Assembly: GCA_023052935.1 (NCBI GenBank)
Contig: CM041293.1
Span: forward strand, 55,354,725 to 55,418,724
Origin: Piezodorus guildinii
Lineage: Eukaryota > Arthropoda > Insecta > Hemiptera > Pentatomidae
DNA: 64,000 nucleotides
Direction: 5' to 3'
Part shown: piece by piece, positions 10,525 to 23,356 of the stretch
Layout of the letters: each line of letters begins with the position of its first letter
How positions within the stretch are numbered: position 1 is the stretch's first letter
Translations under genes and position numbers: made by a program
The notes under the pieces: model-generated
Seen by the model: the letters and a program-made list of their open reading frames with translations, nothing else
Told to the model about the DNA's origin: nothing
The model's database searches: none

Positions 10525-11830
10525 TGACGAGTTGCTGGTTCTACTTGAACAAGAGCGGTTCTCTGCCATAGCTTATGTGGACGATCTGGCCGTCTTGGTG
10601 GCCGCCAACAGCAGAGCCAGAATAAAAGAAGAGGCTGAAACATCCGCTAACCTGATGAAAGAATGGTATTAGAAGATCAAGCTGAAGATGGCCTCGGCAA
10701 AAACACAGGCAATCTTTTTGAAATGCAAGACAAGTAAGGCACACCCTTTAACTCTCTGCATTGACAGTGATCGAATACGTCCAAGTGAAGAAGTAACTTA
10801 TCTAGGTATAAGATTTGGAAGAAACTTTAACATGACCCCTCATTTCGACTACATGGGAAATAGGGTGGCCTTCCCCTTAAATGGCCTTAGTTTGTGGGAG
10901 GCGCTTTCTGGGGCCTCAGGTACCCAGCTACATTGGCCATATATAAGGGTGTGATTTTGGGTATCCTGAGGTACGCGTCTCCCGCATGGTACTGGAACCT
11001 CTCACAATGCCTAAAAAGCAGGTTAGCGACAATTCAACGAAAAGCTCTCCTGCAGGTCACAAGGGCGTACCTAACTGTATCGCAAGAGGCGGTGCAAGTC
11101 CTCGCAGGAACAGTACCTCTTGAGCTAGTTCTGCAGGAGGATGGATTGTTGAGGTACACGTTTAAGAGGTAAGGCTCAGCAGGCCTGCCAGAGTATATCT
11201 AAAAAGAAAGTTGACGAGGAACCCAGAAAATGGAAAATCGTTCTCCGGGGGGTCACTATAGAAAAGTGGAATCGACGGTGGGTGACATCCCAAAAGAGCG
11301 TTACCTTAAGGAAATGTTTCCCCACCGTCCAGTCTCGTTTAGATGCTAAATGGGTCCTCCCGGACTACTGGGTCATGCAATTTCTCACAGGGCATGGGGG
11401 CTTTCGCTCTAAACTCTCAGGCTTTGGGATAGATATCGATCTCTTATGCCCTAGCTGTGGAGTACTCGAGTCTGCTGAGCATATCCTGTCCACTTGCACC
11501 GCCTTTGAAAACCCCATCGGACCAGGCTTCTAAGGAAAACGAGACTCTACGTCTTATCAGACAACGAATTTCCTCGGCCGGTGACTAAAAGAAACCACCC
11601 GTATTACAAAGAGTTTATATACGGGTGAAAATCAGCTGGGGGCCCAGACCATTTTAGGATCGGGAGAAGACCATCAGAGAAGAATAGAAGGCAGAGAAGG
11701 TGCTCCTTAAGGCTAAAAATTGGAAGACGGACTATCTTAAAGAAGATTGTTGGTAACGTTAATTTGTTGCTATAACTGGCGACTAGACGTTGTCACTTCC
11801 CGTGTTGCATATTATGCGAGGAAGGGTTTG
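10525..11830 (+). pseudogene. R1-like LINE ORF2 remnant
   Basis: Begins inside the reverse transcriptase palm: AIAYVDDLAVLVA includes the catalytic YxDD box near 10565. Then come a premature stop near 10669, LKCKTSKAHPLTL, the VTYLGIRFG box, frameshift near 10930, ILRYASPAWYWNL, QRKALLQVTRAY and LAGTVPLELVL. The C-terminal tail (11282-11533) carries LTGHGGFRSKL and a CPSCGVLESAEHILSTC zinc-knuckle-like motif, typical of R1-clade ORF2. Several frames are needed, so it is an old, dead copy. GC content is higher than its surroundings. Confidence 0.85.
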
Positions 11831-12290
11831 TAAATAAATTAATGTTTTAGTATGATTTAAACGAAACTTATTGTGTACTTAGGACCTTGAGAAAATAATT
11901 GCATTTCTAAATCGCGTTTTTAAATGACTTGAGTTCTCATTAAATGAATGATAACAATACAAATATGTCAACATATCAATTTCGTTAAAAATTTCCTTTT
12001 GGTAATCAACGTCTCAATTCTTTAATTGGAATGCCCTTTTCGGTATTTGAGTTACATTTCCATTTGGTGATAACGGATTTTTTTAGTTAATTTTTTTTTT
12101 TTCATCTCAGAAAATGCCAACTAATCTTAGCTGTTTCGTTAAATTTACATATAAATAAAGTTTACATATTACTTACGCTGATCTAAAATGAATTTGAATG
12201 CTTATTGCTTACACTTCGGGGAAGTATATGTGAAAAACGCAGCAAATTATTACAAAATGATTTATTTTTTCGTTATCTGTTCAAAAGGGA
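11831..12290. other. AT-rich spacer
   Basis: No feature supported. Confidence 0.4.
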
Positions 12291-12293
12291 CTA

Positions 12294-12367
12294 GTTGTGC
12301 AGATTCCATACCTAGGACTCCATCTTGACAAACGTCTCACTTGGAATTTCCATACCTGAACGAAACT
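12294..12367 (+). mobile_element. Short Jockey LINE scrap
   Basis: About 75 bases (tacctaggactccatcttga) match the post-YADD region of the main LINE near 31960-32030. No boundaries remain. Confidence 0.7.
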
Positions 12368-12375
12368 ATATATAT

Positions 12376-12388
12376 ACAGAGAGAGAGA

Positions 12389-12421
<33 letters not shown>

Positions 12422-12440
12422 TGAGTGAGAGAGAGAGAGA
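12376..12440. repeat. GA microsatellite
   Basis: Run of GA dinucleotides with a few GT interruptions, directly after the LINE scrap. Confidence 0.95.
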
Positions 12441-12707
12441 CTCTCAATTTCGATCAAAACTCTATTTCTTAACTGTTCAAATGATATTTGTTTTGTTTGT
12501 GTGAATATTACGGAACCTCTACATATTTTTGGTCTAGTTATTTCTTGTTTTTAGAATATTAAAAAGATTATTTTTTTGAAAATAATATACCTCATATCCG
12601 GAATCTTTATTTGTTCATCCAAATCGTAGTAAAATGTTGTGACTTTTAAGTATAGGTAGCTATTCCCTGTTATGTGAGGGAGAAATCTTTCCTTTCCACA
12701 TAAGAAA

Positions 12708-13435
12708 TCACGTTATAGGGTCCCCTGAGTCCAAAGGAACAAGTCCCGCAAAAAGGTCTGTGTGTGTGGTAACTCCCGGGCGGAAACTAAAAGTCCTATG
12801 AAACTGAAATTTCATATTTAAGACAACTTTACGCCCTAGACGTGACAAAACTTTTTTCATCAAAATGAGCCTACCAGAAGAGGCACTTTATACCATGCAT
12901 TTTGCACCTTTTTTCGATTTTCTCAAAAACGGTTCCGACGATTTTGATTAAACTCACTATATCGATGTAAAATTTAATGGGCTTTAATATCATGTAGGTT
13001 TTATTTAGATAAAAATGGTCTGACAGGGCTTAAATGCCGATATTTTAAATTTTCTTCCCCTAAGGTACCTTTAATTTTGTAGATTCAATAATAATAACTA
13101 GATTATCTTGTTAACGCTGATGAAAAACTGGTAAATATATAAATTGAATATATTCGATACCCAACTAAAGGAGAAAACAGAAAAAATATTTTTTTAATGC
13201 AATTTTTCGTTTTTGAACGTAAGAGCAGTAATATACATGTATGATATACCGTTGGAAAGCTAAAGATTTTAGAAATATTATCATCTCATACACAAGCTTT
13301 TAAAAGTTAATAGAGAGTGATGAAATGAACATAGCACTAACTGATTATTTTAGATAATAATATAATAGATTTTTGAATTAAACACATGTTCCTATAGAAA
13401 TTCAATTTGATTAATTCCTTAATAATTTCACGTAT
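12708..13435 (+). repeat. Family A copy, both ends incomplete
   Basis: Starts near the agggtcccctgagtcc block and stops within the AT-rich half, where the next copy begins. Confidence 0.75.
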
Positions 13436-13436
13436 T

Positions 13437-13935
13437 ACTTTCACTTACTATATATAGTAAGGGGAAGTATTGCGATCGTGAAAATTTTCGAATTCCAGTT
13501 TTCAACGGAAATACCAGAAGAGGCACTTTATACAATGCAATAGCACCTTTTTAGGATTTTCTCAAAAACTGCTCTAACGATTTTGATTAAACTCGCTATA
13601 TCGATGTAAAATTTAATGGGATTTAACATCATGTAGGTTTCATTCTGATTGAAATAGTCTGTCAGGGCTTTAATGCCGATATTATAAATTTCGTTCACAT
13701 ACGTTCTTCCCCTAAAGTACCTTTAATTTTGTAGACATTATGAAAATAACAATATCATCTTGTCAACATTGATAAAACACAGGTAAATTAAGAAGTTGAA
13801 CGAATTCGATTTCTAACTAAACTAATGCAATTTTGCAGTTTTTAATGCATTTTTTTTTTTTTTTAACTAAGTACTGTAATATACATTTTTTTTTTCTTAT
13901 AATCATTCATATAATGTTTTCTTTAAATTGAAGTA
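13437..13935 (+). repeat. Family A copy with internal deletion
   Basis: Starts with the ctttcacttac end and hairpin. A deletion near 13513 joins the cggaaatac block straight to ccagaagaggcac. The distal part decays into poly-T. Confidence 0.75.
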
Positions 13936-13944
13936 TTGAAGTAA

Positions 13945-14912
13945 GTATTGAACATATTTGGATAACTCTAATTTCGCTAGTGTTATGAATTTGTTTTCTG
14001 TACAAATACAATTTTTAATTTCACTTACCTATATATGAAATATATAGTAAGGGAAAGTATTGCGATTGTGAAAATTTTCGAATTCTAGTTCTCAACGGAA
14101 ATACACGTTTTAGGGTCCTCTGAGTCCAAATAACCAAGTCCCGCAAAAAGGTCTGTGGGTCCGCGTGTCTGTGTGTGGTAACTCTAGAAAAGAGATAAGT
14201 CGTACGGAACTGAAATTTCATATTTAAGACTACCGTATGCTTGAAATGTTACAGCAACTTTATCACTAAAATCGGCTGACCGGAAGTCCCACTTTATCCC
14301 ATGTATTTATCACTTTTTTCGATTTTTTCAAAAACGGCATTAACGATTTTGATGAAACTCGGTATATTGATGTAAAATTTAATGGACTTTAATATCACGT
14401 AGGTTTCATTCTGATATAAATAGTCTGATGGGGCTTAAATGCAGATATTTTAAATTTTCTTCCTCTAAATTACCTTTAATTTTGTAGATTCTATAAAGGT
14501 AATTATATTATGTTGTTAATATTGATAATTAACAGCTAAATATGCACGTTGAGCGCATTTGATAAACGACTAAAGGAGAAAACTGACAAATATTTTTTCA
14601 TGCTTTTTTATGGTTTTGAACACAACTATAGTAATATAGATGTATAATATATCGTTGGAAAGCTAAAGATTTCAGAAAAAATATTATCTTATACACAAGC
14701 TTGTAAAGGTTACTAATGAGTGATAAAAAACCGATAGAACTAACCGATTAATTAGATAATAATATAATAGATTATATAATAAAACACATGTCTGTATTAA
14801 AATCTAATGTAAATAATTCCTTAACAATTTATTTAAGTTTCTAATTTTTTTTTTGTTTAATTTATATAAATAACGGAGGTAAGTGAAATTCGTGTGTTGC
14901 GCTCTCTAGATT
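13945..14912 (+). repeat. Family A, full-length, with extended 5' flank
   Basis: Complete from tttcacttacc (14019) with the cttac/gtaag hairpin at 14024-14051 to gtaagtgaaattcgtgtgtt near 14900. The preceding 75 bases (tattgaacatatttggataa and on) also precede the copy at 19.1 kb, so a subfamily may be longer at this end or the two share a parent segment. Confidence 0.8.
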
Positions 14913-14914
14913 TT

Positions 14915-16085
14915 TTATTTTATGGCTGGTAGAAGCTCTCAACTTGTTTCGTTCACATACGTTTGCAAATCAATCTGCTTGAACTTAAAGTAGTGATTTG
15001 AATGTTTCATATTGGCAGTGTAGTTGTTATTAATTCTTAGTATTCCTAGTTACTTACCCTACTTCTCTATATCACCTACAATTTAGTTCAATTTTTTCGA
15101 TTTCCTGTATTTATAAAGAACCATTTTTTCGTATGACTGGAATTCTTGTTGTTAGCATTGTTCGTTGTTCTATTTTTAGGCATTGACATAATATTTCATT
15201 CTTTTATTTAACATTGAGACCTTGACAATGTTGCTGTGTCTATTTTTAGAAGTTATCTTCCGTTTTTTAGATCACCTTTGTGAAAACAGGTGCTCTTGGA
15301 GATTCCTTCTTTTTATATATTTTTTTTTTTTTTTGCCATTTGATTTTATTTATATGACTATATATCGTATATAATATTTATTATCGAGGGAATGTCGACT
15401 TCACTTATCATGTAGCATTAAATAATTATTTGATTTGTAAGGTTTCTTTTTTTAATCTTATCTTACCACTTCTCTCGTTTCTTTACTTTCCTATTTCTAA
15501 TCTATTTTGCATTTCAATTTCATCTGCAAGTTTATTTATTAGCCATTAAATTTTAATACTTTTGTTAAGATTTATTATTTGAAATTTTAATTGATAATTT
15601 GAAACGCTGTAAGACATTCAGTTTTAACAAATTCAATTTTGTTTTTCCTCTTCTTAAACGTCCTCAAAGTTAAAGGAATAGTCATAGTTTACTACACTTT
15701 TACACGAGAGTAAAATGAAAACAATTTTTTCATTATCAATAAATATTTATATCTTATTTGTGAAAAATCCTATTTTTACGTGTATGTTCAAATAAAGTGC
15801 ATGCATGATAGCAAATCCGGGACTAATTTTTGAAATTTTTCATAGCCTCCTATAGTATTTATTTTTTAATTAATAATTTGAAACGCTGTTAGACAAACAG
15901 GTTTATTAAGCTGTGAAATCACTATTATATTTTAGGACTGGATGATTTTATGGATTATTATTCAATATCAGAAATTAACAAAATCAATTTGTTTCCTCTC
16001 CAATTGTTTTCCTATTTGTTCTACGTTATTTATTATGTAGAATAATAAACTAAACAATACATTTTTTTTTTTAAATTAATAAAAT
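14915..16085. other. AT-rich, no gene
   Basis: Long AT-rich stretch. A short direct repeat (aatttgaaacgctgt) occurs near 15597 and 15880. No other structure seen. Confidence 0.4.
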
Positions 16086-16089
16086 AATA

Positions 16090-16147
16090 TTTTAATAAAT
16101 ATTTATATATATATATATATATATTTTGTATATATATTATATATATA

Positions 16148-16199
<52 letters not shown>

Positions 16200-16268
16200 T
16201 ATATATATATATATTATATATATATATATATATATTATATATATTATATATATATATATATATATTAT
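16090..16268. repeat. AT microsatellite, about 180 bp
   Basis: Nearly pure TA dinucleotide tract with TATAT interruptions. Confidence 0.98.
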
Positions 16269-16271
16269 AGC

Positions 16272-16911
16272 AGTAAATTAAAAGAAATAACCCTAGAGTA
16301 AATCAGCGAAACAGCATTGCCCGAAACATTGCATTATTTTTCAAGAAACATGAGCAAGCTTTAATTGTTTTTATGTTTATGTTTATTTCTTTATCAATGT
16401 AATCATAATTTCCGTAATTTGAAACGTAAATGTTCTTTATCTTCTTTTTTCCTGACGCCAAAAATATATGTAATGGTTTTAACGTATTGTGGGATTTTTT
16501 ATTTATTTATTTTATTTTTTTGTGCCGTTTAGTAAGCAGGTTGTGGCTTTTACTCATAGAGATCAAATTATTTCCATTTGTTCTGTATTTTCAGCATGTT
16601 TTTTAATTAAAAAACAAAACAAAAAACCTTGCATATCATTACACAATGGTTTAATATTTACAAATTAATATATTATCATATTATAATTTATCCTGTTATA
16701 CAGCTGTGTTGGCAGTTTCATTTTATTTGTTATCCAAATAGTCAAAGAGCTTATAAAAGGATGACCCAGGAATACAGTCAATTTATATTAATAGAAAATC
16801 AGCAATCGCAAATAAGTTGAAATGCAGCAGCTTGGATAAATCCGAATAATTAACTAATTATTATTTCTTTATTTTATTTATTTTTTTTTTTTTTTAGTTA
16901 TTTATTTTTTT
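16272..16911. other. AT-rich spacer
   Basis: No supported gene; the 63-codon frame near 16629 has no recognisable content. Confidence 0.4.
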
Positions 16912-17252
16912 TTTATTTGGTCCGAAGAGAGATGAGACCACTGGGGAGTTTAGAAGGTTGCACAACGCGGAATTGCGGAGTTTGACTGTGAATATAATTG
17001 AGTTCATAGCATCGCGGAGACTCAAATAGGCGCGTAAAGTTGTTGGGCTTAGTGAGGAACGGATTCCGAGAAAGTTGGTATTCGCTGAACCGACTGGTAG
17101 GCGTCCGAAAGGTAAGCCGAAGCGTCGATGGGAGGATTGCATTAAGGCTGATCTCGGGGGCTTGGGCTTGACCGGTGAACATTGGACGAGTCTGTGCAGG
17201 CGAAGTTTGGTGGCATCGGCATCGAACCTTCGGGTTCGGTAAGCCTATTATT
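16912..17252 (+). pseudogene. RTE-like LINE 3' fragment (family B)
   Basis: Starts at tttggtccgaagagagatga and ends cgggttcggtaagcctatta, matching the other family B copies. It encodes only the extreme C-terminus (ASRRLK region), disrupted near 17030. A poly-T and AT-rich flank precedes it. Confidence 0.8.
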
Positions 17253-17572
17253 TTTTTTATTTTTTTTTGTTAGGAATTTTATTTTTCCTTGCAGAGTTAT
17301 AGCGAAAATTCCTCAAATCTCAAGGCGGACTGATTAAGTTTTTTAAAATTCTATAATCGGATTTAAAGTTTCGTAAAAAGTCTAACCTCAAATATTACTA
17401 TATTTACTATTTGAGTTGAATTATAAATAATTATAAATTAAAAGTCAACTATTATATAACATTATTTAACATTACATTATTTATTATTCAACCCTCAGTA
17501 TCGATATACTTTAGTACGAATAAGACAATATGTCATTGACAACTAATTATACTTTTATATTAGCTAATTATA

Positions 17573-17832
17573 GTGGAGCCCGTGGCTTAGTATCTAGAGT
17601 GCTAATCTCACACGCCAAAGGTTGTGAGTTCGAATCACAGCCCGGGGAGGCACTTTTTTAAGCATTTAATTAATGTGGATTCACTCACAACCTCTCCCTC
17701 CGGTATGTGAGACCCGCCAGCTATATGGCCACCACTCACAAAATTAGGCGTAGGGAGTATTCACCTTACCCTAAAAAGGAAGGCCGGTCGCGCCGCAGAA
17801 AATAAATTATAACCTCCTATTTTTTTTTTTTT
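17573..17832 (+). mobile_element. tRNA-derived SINE (family S1)
   Basis: The head (17573-17650) has an A-box-like gtggcttagtatctagagtg and a B-box-like gagttcgaatcac spaced as in tRNA genes, followed by a unique body ending in ggccggtcgcgccgcag and a poly-T run. The same body occurs on the other strand at 24.65-24.95 kb. The cloverleaf is degraded and tied to a repeated body, so this is a SINE and not a working tRNA gene. Transcription by RNA polymerase III is the family expectation. Confidence 0.8.
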
Positions 17833-17834
17833 AT

Positions 17835-18081
17835 TAAATAATTGAAATTGTTGATCTTTATAGGATTTTTTTTACTATTGTATACGTTTTTTTTTTTTTT
17901 TTAATGTTTATAATTTTTCTAGGACTGTTAATGCAATTATTGACCTATGTAGCATAATTCCTGATTTTCAGTTAAAAGGGTAAAAAAACTCTTTTCACTC
18001 TTAATGGATACATTATTATTGTTTTATTATTTTCTTAATTTCAAATGATCTATAATCAAAAGCCTAATTCTTATTAGTTAG

Positions 18082-18138
<57 letters not shown>

Positions 18139-19055
18139 CAAGATCTGTTCATAATTTATTCAACAAACATTTCCCTTGCTGAATGTCCTTCTGGTTCAGA
18201 TCATCGTCCAAAATATAAGTAAATGATAATTTAAAGTAAATAATAATCGTTTAATTTTCATTCTAGCTGGAATATATTTTTTATTTGCAGTTTTCTTGAA
18301 CGGATTTAGGTTGGTTTCTATTGGTTTATTATTTTAAATAGTGATCCTTTGAATTAAACTAAAAACGAATAATTACTTATCCCCTCTCCCTCAAATTTTG
18401 CGGTCTTATGTTTAAAAATACGTAGAACTCGAATCAGAAATAAGAAAATCAGTCAATCCGCGGTTTTTCTCCGAAAATACTAGACCAATATTTTCAAAAT
18501 TTGTCAGAAAATCAGGGCGTCAGAGGATGATTCTAACACATCGACATGGATATCTGACGATCAGTTTTATAGTAGCACCCGCTTAAAAATAATTCAATTA
18601 AAAAAACGTTATTACTTATAAAAATAATGAATAAGAATTTATAATACCAAAAATAGGCCATTTTCCTTCGAGTAATTTATTGCTTTTCATATTGGTTTAT
18701 TGCCTGTAAACAGTTATATAAATGTTATACCCTAATTCAGTAAGCTAAAATATTTGTTTAATTTACATATACCCTAATACAATACAAATTTATTACAGGA
18801 GTGTTTATTTATATTATGCCGAATTAAAAAGACAATATTATATTGAAAGAACAAAATATAAAACCATACTAATTTAACGTAGTTAGGTAAATATTTATGG
18901 ATAAATGAATTATACCATGCTACCATGGTGTGCTCATTAATAAAAGTAGTAGTGTGATTTAAATTAATTTATTGTTACATATTTATTAATGGCTTTATCT
19001 TTTACGGTTGCAAAAGTTATTTAATATTTATTATATTTTACTTCTTTAAATATTT
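17835..19055. other. AT-rich with AT microsatellite (18091-18137)
   Basis: No gene supported. The dinucleotide tract at 18091-18137 is the only clear repeat. Confidence 0.5.
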
Positions 19056-19059
19056 ACCG

Positions 19060-19261
19060 AAAGTATTGAACATATTTGGATAACTCTAATTTCGCTAGTG
19101 TATATGAATTTGTTTTCTCTACAAATACAATTTTTACTTTCACTTACCTATATATGAAATATATAGTAAGGGAAAGTATTGCAATCGTGAACATTTTCGA
19201 ATTCCAGTTTTGAACGGAAATACACGTCCCTTAAGTCCAAATAACCTAGTCCCGCCAAAAG

Positions 19262-19298
<37 letters not shown>

Positions 19299-20303
19299 GT
19301 GTGTGTGTGTGTGTGTGTGGTAACTCTAGCGCAAAAAGGATGAGTTGCACGGAACTGAAATTCCATATTTAAGACTACTGTACGTCCGAGATGTTACAGC
19401 AACTTTTTTAATAAATTCGGCTTACCGGAAGTCCTACTTTATTCCATGCATTTAGCACCTTCATACGATTTTTTTTTAAAAACAGCTCTAACGATTTTTA
19501 TTAAACTCGGTATATTGAAGTAAAATTTAATGGGCTTTAGTATCACGTAGGTTTCATTCTGATAGAAATAGCGTGATGAGGCTTAAATGGAGATATTTTA
19601 AATTTTCTTTCTCTAAAGTACCTTTAATTCTGTAGATTCTATCAAGATAATTATATTATCTTGTTAATATTGATAATTAACAGCTAAATATGCACGTTGA
19701 GCGAATTTGATAAACAACTAAAACTGAACAAATATTTTTTTGATGCTTTTTTGTGGTTTTGAACACAACAATAGTTAATGTAGATGTATAGTATACCGTT
19801 GGATAGCTAAAGATTTTAGAAAAAATATCTGATTCACGGAATCGTAAAGGGTAATGGAGAGTAATGAAAAGCCGATAAAACTAACCGTTTTTTGGGTTCT
19901 CGAAAAGGAAAATTCATGTTGACGGTGCTGCAACCTGGCGGCTCGTCGATGAAGCACAGCGCGCCAATATTTTTTAATGGAATTTTTTGTTATTGAACAT
20001 AAGAAGAGCAATATAGACGTATAAGATACCGTTTGAAAGAGAAACACTTTAGAAAATTTATTATCTTATACACAAGCTTGTAAAATTGCATAAAGAGTGA
20101 TTAAAAGCCGACAAAACTAACTGATTATCTGAGTTAATAATAATATAGAGTTTTTAATAAAATACATGTTTATATATTAATTAAGTTTGATTAATTCTTT
20201 AATCGTTTCACTCATTTTTATCGCTAACTGTTTATGGAAATTCTTTAATCGATTTACAAACGGAGGTAAGTGAAAGTCGTGTGTTGCCCGCAACAGATTT
20301 TTT
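19060..20303 (+). repeat. Family A, longest copy, with TG microsatellite and foreign GC-rich block
   Basis: Begins with the same 75-base flank as the 14-kb copy, then tttcacttacc, hairpin, a TG run at 19262-19318, and ends ggtaagtgaaagtcgtgtgt near 20284. A ~75-base GC-rich block (19900-19975) interrupts the AT-rich half and is followed by a second pass through the preceding repeat segment. Non-coding. Confidence 0.8.
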
Positions 20304-20304
20304 T

Positions 20305-21568
20305 TACTTTGAGTAAAGATTTTTTGTTTTGTATAATTAATGTATAAATTTATAATATTAATTATGTATGATTAGAAGGTCATGGGTTAATAAGCAATAA
20401 AAGGTTATTTACAGTTTTTTTTTTGTGTTATAAAAATGAAAAATATCATTTATTTATTGATTAATGTTCATAATGCTACAAATAATATTTCATTATATCG
20501 ATTTCGCCTGTTCTTCATATGTGTTTACACTTGCGTTTTATTGTTGAATGGCATATTTAATTGTATTTAGCACAGTCATTTTTTGGGTATGTATCTTACT
20601 AGTTCGATGATCATGAAAGTATGTTAAAACTATCGTAAGGGCTGTTATATAACTGGTGTTATTAAAACTTTTGTTATTTATTCCTTAAGGAATGATTTAA
20701 TATTCAAATTATCCTTTTACTAATTATGTACTTTGGTTTTTATTATTAATATTATATTTTATTATTCTTTAGTCATTTATATTTTTATCGGTCATAAATA
20801 AAAATTATTCACTTCTTACTCAACATCAATTGGACATCTAAGATAAAAGTTTTGTTACTAAATCGTTTTTATAATTATTGTGTTGACTTATTTAATGTAT
20901 TTATTTACTGTTTATTGATATGTATTGAATTAAAAAAAAAAAGTGATGTATAAACATTAAAAAAAAAAGATATTCTGAAAACCATTATGAGTAGTAATGA
21001 GGTATCACTTTTCCTCTAGTACAAATAATATTTTAATTTATAATAATAATTATATACTATATATTGGATTTGATTGTGAATGGTCTGATTGGCTGAAAGG
21101 TAAAGAAAATAAATAAATAAAAGAATGAAAATTGATGGTGAGTTATAAGTTGATATTTTTTTAGTAATTAATTATAACTGTAATTGATTAATTATGAATC
21201 TTTAATATAAATCTAGAAATTGAAATCTGATGTTTTGATAAATGCTTTGATTTGCTATCCAGATGAGAAATACTCCCATAAATTCTTTTGAAGACACAAT
21301 ATTTTGTGAAAACGTATGAAAAAATTAAGCTCAATTTAAAAGTAAAGTCTACTACACCCCACAACATTTGTTTTCTTATTAATTTTTTTTTTTTTTAATT
21401 TCAAATTCATTTATATAGTGATGAAGCAAAATCTGCAAGAAAATATTGTTCTATATCACTTTTTTTTCCTGAATTTTTATTTAATAGTTTTTTGTAACTA
21501 TATTTTATTATCTTTTGTTCAGCCTTTTGTAACAGATAATCAAAATAGAAAGATTTTTTATGCTGTCA
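20305..21568. other. AT-rich, no gene
   Basis: Poly-A and poly-T runs, no bounded repeat or coding region recognised. Confidence 0.4.
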
Positions 21569-21571
21569 CCA

Positions 21572-22706
21572 TCAGAAAAAATCAGATGCGGTGGTGCTTT
21601 CCTTACTTCCGTCGTTAAAACGTATTAAAGACTTTTCAAATACAGTTAGAGATAAAAATGAGTGAAACTATTAAAGAATTAATTAAATTGGATTTAATTC
21701 GGGATCACTTAGCTGGTGTTGCATAACAGCTCCTATGCAATATCACTGGTTAATCCGCAGGTAGTCCTGGATTTTATGGCAGTAAAAAATCTTAGTTATG
21801 CCGTCCTTCGAGGCACGTTAAAAGTCCCGACCTGTGCGATTAGTACTCTTAAATCTTAAAAAAACCCGGATAGGTAAAATTTAGGACTCCCACTGTAGCA
21901 TCATCCGATTAGCCACAGTAGCATAAAGTGACGTTAAATAAATAAAGAAACATTGGATTTCTGTAGAAACATGTGTTTCATTAAAAAATCTATTATATTA
22001 TTATCTAAAATAATCAGTTATTTTTATTGGGTTTTCATAACCCTTCATTAACTTTTACAAGCTTATGTATAAGATCATATTTTACCTAAAATCTCTAGCT
22101 TTCCAACGGTATATTATACAATTATATTACTGTTCTTATTTTAAAAAATATGAAAATTGTATTAAGAAATATTTTTGCTCTTTTCTCTTTAGTCAGCTAT
22201 CGAATTCATCATGTAAATTAGCCAAGCAATGCTAATAGATGATATGGTTATTTTTATAGAATTTACAAAATTAAAGGTACTTTAGAGGAAGAAAATATTG
22301 GTCATTTAAGCCCTATCAGACTATTTCAATTAGAATGAAACTTACCTTATTAAAGTCCATTAAATTTTACATCGATATACGAGTTTAATCAAAATCGTTA
22401 GGGCCGTTTTTGAGTATGGTATAAAGTAGCACTTCCGGTCATCCGTATTTAGTGAAAAAGTTGCTGTAACATCTTGGGCGTATAGTTTTCTTAAATATGA
22501 AATTTCAGTTTGTGTGTTTTAGTCTTTTCGTTTTCACGCTTGATTTACCACAGAAACACACACAGATCTTTTTGCGGGACTTAGCCATTTGGACTCAGGA
22601 GACCCTAAAACGTGTAATTCCGTTGAAAACTGAAATCAGAAAATTTCCACGATCGCAATACTTTCCCCTACTATATATTTCATATATTTGTATGTGAAAG
22701 TAATAA
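21572..22706 (-). repeat. Family A interrupted by a SINE
   Basis: Starts at atcagatgcggtggtgcttt (a decayed form of the usual end), breaks at about 21694 and resumes at about 21952 after a SINE, then continues to gtatgtgaaagtaa. The SINE split shows this family A copy is the older insertion. Confidence 0.8.
21695..21951 (+). mobile_element. SINE (family S2) nested in family A
   Basis: Matches the copy at 63.1-63.35 kb through ttagttatgccgtcc, the ggactcccactgtagcatca region and the ttaaataaataaa tail. The tRNA-like head is decayed. Flanked by a 9-bp TSD, attggattt, on both sides (near 21686 and 21952). Confidence 0.85.
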
Positions 22707-22709
22707 GGG

Positions 22710-23355
22710 TGTGATCTATAAAAGTTTAAACCTTGACGTGTGTGGTATTAAGTCAATTATGCTGTTTGACATCTATATATCTAGCTAGAAGAATGTGAAG
22801 TAACTCTATTTCTTACTCGTATTGGCTTTGAACCTTTGGGTTACAATATTATTGATTATTATTTCCCATTTTCTACTTCAACTTTAAGAGAAGTATTGAA
22901 GTACATTTGGTTCTGCAATTCTTATACTTGGTTACAATTTCCTTTTCAGTACACTGATGGTATGTTTTTCCTTGTTTTAAATTTGGTTTTTAATTAGTCA
23001 AATATTAATAGATTTAAAAATACTTTTTTTTTTTTTTTTTTTTTAGGGTAGCCTCCATTTCATTCTTTATATGCGTTTTTTTCAATTTTTTTGTAGCTGT
23101 GAGTTATAATTTCCTATTTTTGTATTATTTACCCAAAACCAAATTCGTCAATAAGAAATAAAGGAATGATAATGAATGAAAAAGACAATGGTGTTAAACC
23201 ATCTTCTTTAACAATTTTCGAGTCTTTGTCTCATTTTCTAGTACGATACTCAACTTTCTTTCATTTTATTTATTATGTATTTAACGATGTGAAATGATTA
23301 GGTAAAAGGAAGAGGAAAGATACAGAAAAAAATACAAAAGTGATAAAAGATTTTT
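22710..23355. other. AT-rich spacer
   Basis: Poly-T run at 23025-23044; no gene seen. Confidence 0.4.
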
Positions 23356-23356
23356 G

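Noticed and set aside
17573..17650. tRNA gene
   Set aside because: A and B boxes are present but the sequence is linked to a repeated body and the fold is degraded; called a SINE. The same applies to 24.9, 45.6 and 63.1 kb.
19262..19320. CRISPR-like or other array
   Set aside because: Simple TG microsatellite with no spacer structure; no CRISPR array anywhere in the window.
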